Origin: Serpula lacrymans var. lacrymans S7.9
Taxonomy: Eukaryota; Basidiomycota; Agaricomycetes; Boletales; Serpulaceae
DNA: 64,000 bases
Direction of reading: 5' to 3'
Assembly: GCF_000218685.1 (NCBI RefSeq)
Contig: NW_006763290.1
Location: 3,870,908-3,934,907 of the forward strand
In this document: positions 47,421-59,754 of the stretch, one piece after another
Numbering within the stretch: the first letter of the stretch is position 1
Layout: every line of letters begins with the position of its first letter
Notes under the pieces: generated by a model
Seen by the model: only the letters and a program-made list of their open reading frames with translations
The model's database searches: none
What the model was told of the DNA's origin: nothing
Program-made: the position numbers and the translations under genes

Positions 47421-47597
47421 GTGATCCCTCCTTTTCTCTCTTCTCTTTGCTTGTCCATGTTGTGCGCCAGAGTAAGAAACTCTTGGTCATTACAAAACCT
47501 TCAAACCGAGAAAATGACACATGATACCACTCTCTGCTCCAGAAAGAGATGAGGTATGAACAGCTTAGGAAGGGTTACATTCCTAAAAAGGATGGAG
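47421..47597 (+). repeat. Captured LTR-B end joined to Gypsy-A pol
   Basis: The last 75 or so bases of an LTR-B (GATCCCTCCTTTTCTCTCTT to TCTTGGTCATTACA) run straight into Gypsy-A RT sequence: AAACCTTCAAACC, then AGAGATGAGGTATGAACAGC to CCTAAAAAGGATGG. This is the same LTR/pol junction found at about 9780-9857 on the minus strand, so the fragment derives from a Gypsy-A copy that already carried the LTR-B insertion. It interrupts Plavaka-2 at its left edge. Confidence 0.8.
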
Positions 47598-47659
47598 TAA
47601 AGAAATAATCTAAGTCCATAAAAGGTCAATATATAACACCTGTATAATATATTTTATAA

Positions 47660-47945
47660 GCTCTCATGGTGTAGTGGATAAATGTGATGTGTGGCTATAG
47701 GTTGCTTAGTCACCCAAGAGCTGACTAGCAGGTTAAGAGTTCAAATCCTGTTTGAGTTAATTTTTTTCAATTAGCCACACAACAATTTCCAACATCTATA
47801 AGAGCATTTATAGAGCTATATAAGGCTCTATAGATTGCAGAGGTTCTATAACAGATTTGACCACTATAATAGCTTTATGAGTACTTATAGTGCTATAGAG
47901 CTCTATATAGCTACCCCCATTAATCTATCTTACCAGCTAGCGCTT
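47660..47945 (+). repeat. tRNA-derived SINE with TATAG-rich body
   Basis: The head at 47660-47770 has a Pol III A box (TGGTGTAGTGGATAAATG) and B box (GAGTTCAAATCC) followed by a run of seven T. The arms around the B box pair poorly and AAGAGTT looks like a small duplication, so this is a tRNA-like SINE head, not a working tRNA. The body at 47780-47930 is built of TATAG/CTATA motifs (CTATAGAGCTCTATATAGC) and ends near GCAGAGGGGTTT, a word that also occurs beside the TATAG patch at 59020. Confidence 0.6.
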
Positions 47946-48301
47946 GCAGAGGGGTTTGGGACACCTAAACCAGAGCAAAGAGGGGATGATTAGCATATTT
48001 AAACTTATGACATTTCTTTGTGCCACCTGAGTTTTGTTGTGCTGTAAAAAATATCATGGATAAAACTGGTATGTGATAAGAAAAATGGGATAACTGTGAT
48101 AGGACAAGTCTGGTATAGCACGCAGTGGGAGATTACATTGAGTAGGGCACCTGTTAATTGTATTTGTAAGGTGTATCGTCCGCCAACTTGTAGGTGTATC
48201 GTCGGCCAACTTGTAGGTGTTGCATAACAACTTGAGCGGTCATACTCGAACTACAGGAGAAAAGGATTTTAAGTGTGCAGCTGTCCACCCTGGCTTACCT
48301 A

Positions 48302-51300
48302 TTAGTCCGCGTCAAACTCCGGTGATTCCTCCATTCCATACATCTCAAACATCTCCAAATCATGTGCCAGTGTATTGTCTTCAGCATCCTCCCCTGTTGC
48401 TATATCGTTCAAGTTGTCCAAGTCCCAACCTTCCCTTTCACAATTTGCTAAGCTCAGTCCTGGATCCTCATCATCAATATTTTTGTCAGCCATGCCAGAA
48501 TCATTGAAACGGGTTTTAGGAGGGCTGTGTGTTTGATTGGAGTGAGGTGAATGTAAATTTGTCCCAACATCACTCATCACTGACACAATCCAGTGAATGA
48601 TACGTGGAGGTGCTCTGAGTATGTGGATGACATTCTGTGCCCGGCATGTTAGTAGCCTGTGATGACCGGATAAAAATACCCTGAGTGTAAATGTGTCTGA
48701 CGGCAAGACCCCATTGATATCGCATTGCCATGCCGCGATCAACAAACCTAACCATTACTCAATTGACTGATCAAATAAAAGTAGTTACAGACATACCTGT
48801 TGATATAATATAGTTTTGAGTCTTGACCATCTTGCACGCATCTTGACAAACCAACACCATCCGGGCGTGATTTGCCCCTGGCAAAGGCAGGGATAAGATG
48901 ACAAGTGCGAAGCACATCGGCAGGATCAACAAAGCCAAACACATCATTGTCGGCCATAGGAACAAAGTGTAGTGTAGCAAGCTGATGGGGCTCACAAGCT
49001 TGAAGCTCATACCACCTCACCCATAAAAATCCCATCTGTCTGGGTCGATAGTCAATGTTGGTAGAATCAATGGAAATTACATTTACATGGTAGATCCCTA
49101 TGACTTGAGCATGCAAGAAGGGGTGTGCTGATGATGAGCTAGAGTCGGGGTGAGCTAGCAACATAATATTGCAATGGTTTGTTTGAGGATTGATTACGTC
49201 TTGGGCTCGCTGAATGTTGTAGGTCGTGTAGTTGATGCGGAAGATCTTATGGTTGTATATACAGTTATTCTTGAAGACAATTTGCCCCAGCATTGTGCTG
49301 GCACTATATCAGAGCAGATTGGCCGATATAGAGGTGTCCACCATACCAGACTGAAGGTTTGCTGTTGATACTGCTGGGATGTGAGTGCATTGAAAGAGAT
49401 GTGCCTTTAACTTCAAGATGAAATCCTGCTCAATGGATAACATTATTTTCAGTGTATCAAGGGCTTCACAAAATGCCATCACCTTGTCAGCAGGATTTTC
49501 TGCATATTTATTTACCAACTTGCCTACGTGCTCTGGAGTATTCTGAGACTTTCCGATAAAATGGTGATCGCTTGGTTTAACATTGTTTGCTTCCTGAAGG
49601 TTCTCAGTTGCGGTCGCACAATATTTTTATATATATAGTAGGCATAGGCGGGCTTGCCGTCATTCCATACTTGTGAGTTGTTTGGTATACTGCTTGCAAC
49701 TAGTCCTGGTATATCAAGACTTCCCCGTGCAATGTTCTAATTCACCCTGATTTGATAGGATATTGTAAGAAGCATAAGAAAGTAGTAGGGTATGTACTTA
49801 CTGGCTTTGTAGAGTACAAACCTGTAGTGCCAAAACGCCGGATTTGAGCAGGGTAATCTCCAAGGGCATGAAGTTTGTAAGTTTGTAGGTTGAAAGTTTT
49901 GGGCCGATGTCTAGTATCTGGGACAGCATTGCTGGCGGTTGCGGCATTGGAAGATTGGTTATTTGATGCTTCCTGGATCTGGCGGCGCTGTTGAGCGTTA
50001 GCTTCTTGCTGAAGTTCTCGAGTGCGGAATGCAGGGCATGTTTCACTGGCAAACTTGTGTAGTCCCTCCCCAAGGACTTTGGTTGCTTTTTCTAGAATGG
50101 TGATTGTGTAGTCAGTATGCATTCGTAATTTGGCGAGAAAATGCCAGTGAACAAGACAAAACAGCAAATGAAGGATTACTGTGTTATGTGGCTCTGGAAG
50201 TAGGCCTTCAAACACAGGGATTGCGCACCACATATTATTAGATTGCATTTGTAAGTCAAATACAAGTATGCATACCTGCAAAAGATCCTCAAAATTGTGA
50301 GCCGCCATCTTTTTCATCTCAGAGTTCTAAATACTTTCTAGTTATTGTCAAGTCCCTACTTTCGGAAGGGATACAATCCAACGTTTTGCGACCAATAGTC
50401 ACAATATAGAAAAGCTGCACAACACATACCACATATCCAATGTGTTGACAAGGCAAGTATTCACACATTCAAGGATCCTTAGCTGTATGAAAATGGATTT
50501 CCATACCCCAAGTTCGAACTCGTGCATGAGGTCAACAACAAGAATAGAATACACATTGAACCCAAATGGACCAAGCTTGTTCGAGAATGCATTCTGAATA
50601 TGGCATACCGCAATCAGTAAATGCACATGTTCAAGGAACTGGTAAACTTACTAGAGTAGGTACCATGGACTCGGGCTTCAGGATATCATTGACTCTGACG
50701 CTAGTAACTGCATAGTTTTGTCCATAGATCATTTTTTGAGTTGTGATGACTTTAGAACATCGTTCACTGTTGTCCATGCGTGCTAACAGTGTTTGCCGTT
50801 GCATGTTTTCTTCTGACCCAACATTGGGAACATCAACCATGGAGATCAAACAACGGGGGCATGGACAACTGCCAAGATTCCTTATGCTTGCGATCAGAAT
50901 CCTGTAGCCCAATAAACAATTAGTTATCTGTTAAGGAAGAAGGTGTAAAACTGTACTTCTCTGGATAGTCTGCAGAGTATGTGAAGATGCGTGGATAGAA
51001 ACATCGCAAGACCTCATTATGACACATGATGACAATACCATGTTTGTATGCTTTAAGAAATTCTTCATCAAGAAGAACATTCCATTGAGCATGAAATAAC
51101 TCGCGGTGACAATGTGTAAAAAAGGTGTCGCTCAGCTTGTCGCCCACATGTTTGGTGGCAAAATCTTTGAATTCATCAGGCAGCTAAGGACAGATGGCGG
51201 GTATCAGTAACCATGTCACAGAAGACTGCATAGAACAAACAAACCCCCTCAAAGTAGGCTGCATGATTGCAGAGATTACATGAAGGCTTGGAGTGCCGAT

Positions 51301-52130
51301 ACTTTGATTCATTACCAAAGTACACGTAGAGAGGCCATAGCTTTGAGTTGCCAAAGGAGGTTAAATGTGTAGCATCCAACCATAGCATAAGTGCTGCGAC
51401 AACACGTGGCAAGCTGCAGCCAGGCTCTGGAGGTGAATTTTGCAGATCTTTATGGGCCTCTAAAAACGCATCCAAGGTGTATAGCTCACCATATACACGG
51501 CTTTTGCCAGACTGATGAGGTGGACACCACAATAGTTGGTACGGCTTGTAGTGAAAATGATGATCATCCTGTGGGTTCGCAAGCTTTTCACGGATCAAGG
51601 ACACAAGAGAGCGGTGATACAAGTCCACTACACGACATTCGCAGGGCCCACGATTTTAAGACCTGGTATGGAAGGGAACAGTGATAGTTACTGCGAGGTA
51701 TGCTTATCTCCATCCTGAGTTCTTGAACGAGCGTTGTCACCTTGCTATGCCCAACACGAGCTTGTTCCAACTGTTGAGAGGCACCTGGAAGCTGGGTGGA
51801 AAACAACTTAGCCTCCAAGTGACTCCGCCTTGCTCTCCTTTCAATAAACAACTGCTTGGCAATACATTCATTCTCTACGGCCTCAGCAAAGTCCATTAGG
51901 TCTTCTACAGAAGCGCCGTCTGCTCCCACCTGAAGCGGAATGGCCTACCAAAAAGTAAGTATACTCTCAAAAAACATTCAAAGATAACTCACCAGGGGTG
52001 CAATTATACTTTTACCCCTCAACGTGCCATGAGGACTGGACACAGGAGTCAGGCTGGACCGAGTACTAGTAGAATTCTTGCGTGGACTTTGAACTGCTGG
52101 TCTTTGGCATTGTAGGAGGATGGAGTTTGA
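48302..52130 (-). pseudogene. Plavaka-3: long Plavaka-type transposase, mostly preserved
   Basis: Minus strand, many introns. Order from the 5' side: SVEDLMDFAEAVENECIAKQ (51900) and FHYKPYQLLWCPPHQSGKSR (51550). Then VVAALMLWLDATHLTSFGNS, PLYVYFGNESKYRHSKPSCN, FKDFATKHVGDKLSDTFFTH (51160) and ADYPEK with an intron at 50903-50957. Then SCPCPRCLI and LGPFGFNVYSILVVDLMHEF (50570), EMKKMAAHNFEDLLQ (50315), FEGLLPEPHNT, KTFNLQTYKLHALGDYPAQI (49900) and IFRINYTTYNIQRAQDVINP (49240). It ends with GFVDPADVLRTCHLIPAFAR (48930) and RYQWGLAVRHIYTQ (48720). Defects: the intron after DLLQ (donor 50274) has GG where AG is expected near 50228, a TGA lies near 49310, and the frame is lost near 50390. It is the best preserved Plavaka here, but still broken. 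Confidence 0.78.
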
Positions 52131-53222
52131 AGTGCAAATGTAGTGTAGTGAGCTAGTAATCTTGGAAATTTGGGTGGGTTATTTGTACTGGCGTTTTAGG
52201 TCCACCCACCCAGACGTAGAGGCCTTGGGGTTGAAACAACCTTAACCTATTCTCAAACTTTAAATATGTAAGAACTATGTGAGAAACTCACAGGACCCCA
52301 AAATGAGAGGTATGTAAATGTACTCATATTACTACTCCAAGTCATAATTGTTTAACCCATCCGAGTCCACTGGCAGCACACTGAGGCAGTTTGAGTTGCC
52401 ATTAATTCTAATTCAGTTCTATCTACACAGGTCCAATATGTTCAAAGAGGAAGAATCAACTTTTAAAGCAGAAACTGAAGGCCAGCTGCCAAAGGTTTTG
52501 GCACTGGTGTGTAACACATGCGGCTTCCAAGGCTTCCTGGAAAAAACTATCATGATCCTGTTTTCAGCTCGGGTCTTCTGATAAGGGCTGTTCCCTGTTC
52601 CAAGTACGTGCTTTGTCACTCACGCTACTTCCAAATTCAGGTTTATATCTGATTCTCTGATGTGGTGAATGCTGTCAAGGGTACATGAAAAATCACCTGC
52701 TGCATAATAGTTTCCCTCTTCAAGTTCATTGGGTATGCAAGACCCATTCTCGTAACAGCTATTAATCCTCATGGCCATTTGACGCTTGCAAACTGGGGCT
52801 ATTAAAAAGTCATGGTTGCTGTTGTATATTTATATGCTACTTCTACCAAGGGTCTTGTATGCATGGTCAGGACATCCGGATCCATTGTTAACCTAGTGCC
52901 TTATTCACTGGCACAACTTCCCAACTTCCAATAATCTTGCAATCATCTGGGCCGGACTCTGACCCTTCGATGTTATCAAGACATAACAGCTAATTTTCAG
53001 GTTGGAGCAGTGTTACCTCAACCTGAGGTTGAGGGCTTCAGGACCAAGTCTGTGAGTTGTTTCTTTTTACTCTGTTCTTTTCTTAGCACTGGCATCTTTT
53101 GGGGTGCACTGTCCCTTTAGAATCCAATCTGTACCAATGCGTAGGCTGATATGATAGGTCAGTGCAAAGGAGACATATTTGTATCAACTTGCTTAGCCTC
53201 AATTGGTGCTCGACTCACCACC
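52131..53222. other. No gene recognised
   Basis: About 1.1 kb between Plavaka-3 and the next coding region. It includes the perfect short palindrome CCTCAACCTGAGGTTGAGG at about 53013. The short frame at 52348-52581 has no support. Confidence 0.4.
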
Positions 53223-55266
53223 ATGTCCAATCCATCATCATCAACATCCACAGGCAACATTGACGAGACTGACAATGTATCATTTCAAGTCCCTGGCTCT
53301 CTACAAGATCTTAGCGATGCTGGCATCATACCCAGCTCCTGTTTCTACGATGGTTATTTTGATGAAGTTATTAGAAGACTTCACAGCCGTTATGATGAGG
53401 AACTCGTTCACGTCATAGCTGCTAATGTATTTGGCCTGGACCATATTCCCGCTCATGGTGAGCTATATGTCATCACACTTGGGTGTTAAAACTCTTGCTC
53501 ATCACCACGCTAGATCACTCTCTCTTGACTTCAGCATCTGCAATCACAGATCTGGGGGCACCTTTTGCAGCTGAAGACGTGGAAACTCAAGGTGCTGGAG
53601 CCAATGTCGCTCCCAACTTAGATCTACTTTTGGTGGCAGAGTGTTTATTCAACGGAGGTGGCAATCTGAAATTGGTCGGGGGGTTTAGTAGTCTTACACA
53701 TCAGTTGTCCGTATCCTTTTCATCCTTACCATATTGACATTGGCCTAATTTGTAGAGTTTTGATTGTCTGACCCACCACTTGCACTTTAAGAGCCGGCAT
53801 CTGCTGACGAACCCCAAGAACCTGCATCTGGTCCTGTACACTCTAGCACACGCCACTCCCATAAGGATTATACGTGGAGGTACTGGGCCCCTTTCACATT
53901 GTCATCAAAATTTACACTGTTGCCCAGAACTCCTGCACTTACACCTGTCACTACACCTGCACATTCACATGAAAGCCCTAATAATCAGCCAGGTCAACTT
54001 CCCGATGATGATCAGCAGGTAGACGGATCATATGGTGTGTGATCCTATTTTTGTGAGTTCATTTTGTGCTCTGATGATTCATACCGGTCCGACAACAGAC
54101 TTGGATGGGGTTGGGGGACACTGGTTTGAAGGCATCTTAGTCAACTCCCATGGTACGTCCCTTATCTTTCACTCGCGCAAGGGCACACTCTTGTTCACTA
54201 TATACAGATACCATACAATCCCTGTTAACGTTCAGAAATGTCACCCCTGGGTGGTACTTGGTGCAAGTTACAGCGGTTTGTTTTGTGGATGTCAAACTCA
54301 CACTCATTTTGATGTTTCCCAAAAAGCAAGCTCTCCATAAAATCATTACATCATCCATCAACGGCAGTATCGCCTTGCATACCAGCAGGAACAAGTGTTG
54401 TCTCTAGAAGTCAATTGTGAGTTTATTTCTGTGTCACGTCATTCAACAAATCTACACTAACTATTTTACAGGTTTTGTCCTTGACTCAGTGTCAGTACGC
54501 AAACCAGGCTATGAGGCATATTGCCTCTACTGTGTCAAACTCATGTTGAGGGTCCAATTTCTTGTGTACAGAATATCCTACATTGATTTTGATGTAGCGT
54601 TCATCTGGCCCAATCAGTGGACACTAGCCGTCAAAAGCTCCATTGCCTTGCTTCTTTGATGGGATCCCAAGACCGCATATGGTTTCTTCCATGAAATTCC
54701 CACTGGAGAGGTAAATGATGTTGCCTTTTTGGTAAGTCCAGTTCACACCACTCTCTTGCCTTCAAGTTGCTTTACGACCAATGCTAGGCGCCGGCCACTG
54801 GTATACGCTACTTCAAGAGTTGCGCATTTTGCAACCTTCTGGACAAAATTGTCTTTTATCAGGATTCAACTCAGTTCATGGGTGTCCTGAGTTGGAACAA
54901 AGAAGCTCAAGATTGGTTGCCGTTGAAACAAGTCACAAAGCAAACCATATCTGACCTGGGTGCAATGGTACCTCTTCCTACACTCTCACTATTATTCAAC
55001 TGACAAGTGTTTGAGTCAGGTATGCATTTATATTGAGGAATCCAAATACGGTTCTCGGACACCATCGTTTGTCAATCTCCTTGTAGATAGAGGATCCCAG
55101 TGTTGCAGGAGTTTTAGCGGACATATTCAAAACTGTCTTGATTGAATTCTCTCCGACAGCAAAATTAACATGTACAACGAAAACCTTGACATATTGCCCG
55201 GATCTCCCATTGCTACCAAATTGTTAGCCCTTCTTCAGAGGGAGCCTGACTCGGACTCTGTGCCTT
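53223..55266 (+). CDS. Unidentified spliced coding region, possibly decayed
   Basis: Starts at ATG 53223 (MSNPSSSTSTGNIDETDNVS). Exon 1 ends at 53457 and joins in phase, over a 77-base intron GTGAGC...CTTCAG, to exon 2 at 53535 (SAITDLGAPFAAEDVETQGA). Further coding-like blocks follow on the plus strand: a Pro/Ser/Thr-rich part with LPDDDQQVDGSYG (about 53800-54035), then DLDGVGGHWFEGILVNSHG (54101-54152). Then VSVRKPGYEAYCLYCVKLML (54495) and DVAFIWPNQWTLAVKSS (54590). Beyond exon 2 I cannot keep one frame without assuming stops or unseen introns. No domain is recognised. It could be a host gene, or the partner gene of a nearby transposon. Confidence 0.4.
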
Positions 55267-56594
55267 GATTTTATGTATATATATGTCTACTATCCACCAT
55301 CATTGTTCTCTCCATAAATGACATTCATTGAGCTAATGATGCTATGAATTAACTTTGTTGGTTATGTGATCATTTGTTTTGGATGTCATACACTACACCC
55401 TGTCACCAGAATGGAATGTTATTGTCAACCCTGCAAACAGATGTTGAAGACTTCCTTATCAATTACCATCCCTTGCTATACCGTTTCTGAATGACACAAC
55501 TAGATCAAGCACACATCAACATGTTTTGTAATGCAAGAATTTATCTGTCTGGAAAACTTGTATATCAACCACTACGACTAGCTATTTTATTGTAATCCTT
55601 ATGCTGCTAACTGGACAGACATTGACAGCCTGGTAATATGGTTGCATCAAGGTTGCATTCTGCTACAAATGAGACGTCTTTCTGACTTGCAATGGTCAAC
55701 CTTGTTAAGTCGTGCTAAACTGCAGCCACGTTGATGCCCACATATCAACCCTGCCTGGTTATGCCAGCGTCTCCCCTATTTTCTGATGTAGCTGAGGTCT
55801 ATATGAAAATTGGTATCATCTGGGGCCTACACCCATGTTAAATCAGACCCAGTCCAGGCTATCTACATGTCCCTACCATGCCAAATCCCACTCTTATATC
55901 TTTATTATTATAATGCAATTCTCTCCTCATTTTATCATTCAGAACAACGAGACTAGAATAACAAGATGATAAAGTATATATTTATATGGTGAGCTGTATC
56001 ATACATCAGGCTTCACAGATGGTGACAGTCCTCGGCACATCTCAAATCTGCATAAACCTCTGACCAATTATAGACAATATTTCGAGGTCTGAAAATATCC
56101 ATGTCAGTTTTTTGAATGAAGTAAATGAATTCAAGTCTGACCTTGCAGATAAATTGAAGCCTAAAAAAGTGGGCAAGACAACATGGCACAGAAACTCTTG
56201 CAACAACAATGTGCACATGACGCGGAGCACAACAGCTTAGAGTCCAATGGAGACAGAGACCCAAAAACCACATTACTAGCACAGTACCGCAACTCTCAAA
56301 TAATGACACGCTCAGCACGTGGAGCAAAACAGCTCAGAGTGGGATATACACATTGGTGAGGGGTCTGAGAGACAGTGGCAAATACTGAGTGGATTTTTCA
56401 GCTTGTTCCCATGCTCTGCTCACATCCACAATCCACAGTGGTTCTGCTTTCTCAACCTGAAGCTCTGAACTGTAACTTTGTGTACATACTGACCATATTG
56501 ACCATCTTGTATATAGCAACTTTTGAACACTCTGTAATGGTAAGCACCTCACTGCCCACATTTTGATACTTCGCTGATTTTGAGATAGCTTGCT
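55267..56594. other. No gene recognised
   Basis: AT-rich. A minus-strand frame at 56013-56327 and others nearby have no domain, no splice support and no recognised similarity within the window. Confidence 0.45.
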
Positions 56595-57163
56595 ATGACT
56601 GCCTCCCCAGAAAACTTACCAACACTTTGTGCTGAGAGCCTCAATGTCCCATCTATAGGCACTGACCCTATTTTCTCAAAAAAGCAGTACATCTATTTTA
56701 CTTACCAATAATCCCATCAAGCACTAATCATGTTCACAGGTCAATTCAAGAACAGATGAAATCAAATGAAGAAAATGAAGCACCTGCACTCACTGAACCT
56801 TAAATCAAGCAGTGAGTATATATTGGTGTTCATCTGCATTCTGTATATATTAGCTAATCATCTTATTGTAGTCAAAAGCTTGTTTGCCGTGTATGCCCCA
56901 AGAACAGTGACCAACCCTCAGTTTTTGATAACCTTCCTTATGTTGACCTGATGGAGCCAGACAAGTCACTAATATTGGCCATACAATTCAGCCCTTCTGC
57001 CTATGGTCCATTTTCAGCTGCTCAACTTGATGGTGACCGCACACTGGTTGAAGCCACACAGGAAGTACCTCATGTTCAAGTCCCTCAAAAAATTTTATTT
57101 GATCTTATTCAAGCCAAGTGTGATGCTGAGGTTGCTCAATGTGTAGCCTTGTCCCAGCTTTAA
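56595..57163 (+). pseudogene. Small three-exon gene with one internal stop
   Basis: Three exons join in phase: 56595-56686, 56740-56811 and 56872-57163, with introns GTACAT...CACAG and GTGAGT...TTGTAG. They give about 151 residues. The only fault is a TAA at 56801-56803 in exon 2, one change from CAA. Exon 3 carries LVCRVCPKNSDQPSVFDNLP, with a CX2C pair, and PYVDLMEPDKSLILAIQFSP. I do not recognise the family. The last 70 bases overlap, on the opposite strand, the end of Plavaka-4. It could be the relic of a host gene or a transposon accessory gene. Confidence 0.45.
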
Positions 57164-59000
57164 GTTCTTCAGGTGAAAAGTTGTGAGTGAGAGTGTAAAT
57201 AGCCTTTGTGTATTTCTTTGCCCCTTAATTATCAGACTTTTTTGGGTCCAAGCCAGTGCTCCAAGTTTGTCAGTTGCCTTCCACAAGTCTAGCTGTAGTG
57301 GTGTTACCAAGGTTTTGTCGAGATGAAAAGTAGCAAGTTGTTGAAGAGCTTTATAATGTTTACCAATAAGGCTATTGCAGTACTGGATTATATAAGAAGC
57401 ACAGATAGGAGGGATAGATAAGCCATCTATTGAGGAGGATTGAAGGCAAGTGGAAAAAAGCTGGCACTGGGCCGGTGTCCATGCTGTGTTTGTGAGGTGC
57501 CAGACATACTTATCTATTCCAAGCAAGTAGGTATGAAGGATTTCCACAGGCATGTTCTGGTGTACATCAAGTGCTGTATGCATCAATGAGTAGAGTATTC
57601 AGAGTTTAAGTGTTGTAGACAATCACATTCAACATCAAGGAGGGAACTATAGTGATGCCCCGGTCAAATTTCATGTCTCAGAGGTGAATCTTCTGGGATG
57701 AAATTGTAGCAGTCAGCTGGTTGCTGATATAGCTAGTCTAGCAAGTTTTGCTGAATTATGCCTTCAAGTTCCTTAACAATTGCACTACACTCTTTGTTTT
57801 GAGGGACCCGGAGACAAACATCTTGAGTGTCTTTATTGTGAATCCAGGCCTGCTGCAAATTGGTGCCTTTGTAATAAGGATTTGAATCCAGTATTTGGCC
57901 AACTTGTCCTTTACTCCTGTTTGTTGTTGTATTATAGTGACTTGTTTTTGCACACCAAGTGCTGCTGTTTGAATCTGTTGAAAGATAGCTCTTCTGGTTT
58001 CACCAGGTGTACGTGGTTGGCCAGGCTGAAGTTGCCTTATTAATTGTTCAAATATAACAAATAAGTCTCCACCTCACCGTAAAATGTTGTTGATATGCTT
58101 CATCAGTTTCTAACTGCTGTTCTGTACCACCCAGATAACAAACACGGCACCAGAAATTTCCTTTAAGGCCAATATGAGAACATAGCTCTGATTGTTGTGT
58201 ATTGTCTGCAGCCAAGGAGATAGGGATAATACGGAAAATTATCTCCTCAGAGACCATACAATTAAAGCCGGTGTGCCACTTTGTCCCTTTGTTCCACAGA
58301 TTTGTTAGAGAGTGAGTAATGGAGAACAAAAAATACATATACATACATATTTTTGTCTGATATGAGAGTATCAAACTGCTCACATACACTCGCATGAGGT
58401 GATGTTGAGTAAAAGTGGACAAAGCATTCCTGGGAGAGTTGGGAAAATTTGCATGAGCAAAATAAATGTTACGGTTTTCATTATACTGCTTGCTATGGTT
58501 TCCTGAAACATCATCCCCCCATTCTTTGATATAACATGTGTACATCCGCCTGTCTTGTGCAATATCCCGTAAGGGACTGAGTCCATTATACTTATTGTGC
58601 CGGTTGGACAGTGATTCTACATAATAGAGTGAGTCAGGAAAGTGAAAAAGTGGCCAATACTGTAATAAAAGTACAAACCATCCACATTGTGCAAGGGAGC
58701 AATAAATCCCAGATTATAAAGGCCGTACCAATTAAGAATGAGATGCATAGTTAGTAAGACAAAAGATGTACAGCTGTGTCATGTGTCACAGGAACACCAT
58801 CCCCATATACTGGGCCATTATCTGTTAGTCTGAATCATCACACAAATAAGTTGGCCATCAGCTGGCATAACTCCCCCAAGTAATAATGTGTATGCCCATC
58901 AGCCCACATTGGAGCTTGAAACTCAGGCTTGATATCATTGGCTACTTTGTCTGCATGCCATACTTCACTGGTCTTCTTGGTTAATACATCAGGAAAAAGC
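57095..59000 (-). pseudogene. Plavaka-4: decayed Plavaka-type transposase
   Basis: Minus strand. From the 5' side: VLTKKTSEVWHADKVANDIK (about 58980-58930), then EWGDDVSGNHSKQYNENRNI (58525), AADNTQQSELCSHIGLKGNF (58200), and WCRVCYLGGTEQQLETDEAY (58145). Then a helical stretch with TGVKDKLAKYWIQILI (57915), then HQNMPVEILHTYLLGIDKYV (57560), WHLTNTAWTPAQCQLFSTCL and SIPPICASYIIQYCNSLIGK (57410), ending near 57095. This order matches a distinct Plavaka lineage from copies 1-3. Several frame changes and stops separate the blocks, so it is a pseudogene. Confidence 0.7.
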
Positions 59001-59029
59001 CTTTTGCTATATAGCAGAGGGGTTTATAC

Positions 59030-59190
59030 ATATGTGCAAATAAAGACTATTATAGCACCTATAGCACTTATAGCATTATAAGAGTAACTATAGTATGATC
59101 ATAGTGATTAGAATGTTACATGAGCAATAAGAGCAATGGGAGCAACAAAAGCAATAATAGTATTATAGACGCAAAATTTAACATGCTATA
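59030..59190. repeat. TATAG-rich repeat patch
   Basis: GACTATTATAGCACCTATAG, then CACTTATAGCATTATAAGAG, and related words. It is bordered on the left by GCAGAGGGGTTTATAC, close to the GCAGAGGGGTTT at the edge of the SINE body near 47950. This supports a shared element. Confidence 0.5.
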
Positions 59191-59754
59191 CTACAGTGGC
59201 TGCTTCTTGGGCTAATGTTGAGCCAATAAATGTTGATATGTGTCCAAGGAGCTGTATTGCATATACTACTTATCTGGATCTAAATCAAAGTCTAAAGTAT
59301 AAATATTATATGTTTCTTTTATCCCCATTATCCAAGCAATGTTTGCAAACAAAGAGTCATCAAAACTCCTGAGATAGAGGGACAAATGCTTATAAGAAAC
59401 ATTGAAGTGACTTGCACTGGGCTCTTAGTGTTCCAATAATCAGCCAAGATATTCTGATTTTCCTACTGGGAGTGTTCATGAGTATTATTACAAGAACATG
59501 GGATAATTCCAGGACAAAAATAATATTGCATTTGCTTTATCTACTGATGGTGCCCAGCTTACAATGAAGAAATAGTGTGATACTTAGATATTGATTTTTA
59601 TATTGCTCAATTTACCTCCAGAAGTGAGGTATCAATCCAACAACATTATCATAACTATGGCTATTCCAGGTCCCTGTAGCCCAGGAAATATTGAGTCATT
59701 TCATTTGTATATCCACTTTTCCAAGATGCAACAAAGTGCAGTGAAAGCATATGG

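Noticed and set aside
47660..47770. A functional tRNA gene
   Set aside because: A and B boxes and a T-run are present, but the T-arm does not pair, an extra AAGAGTT separates the B box from its stem, and no sound anticodon arm can be drawn.
53013..53031. Perfect 19-base palindrome
   Set aside because: A single short palindrome without partner sites or a stable context is not enough for a terminator or binding-site call.
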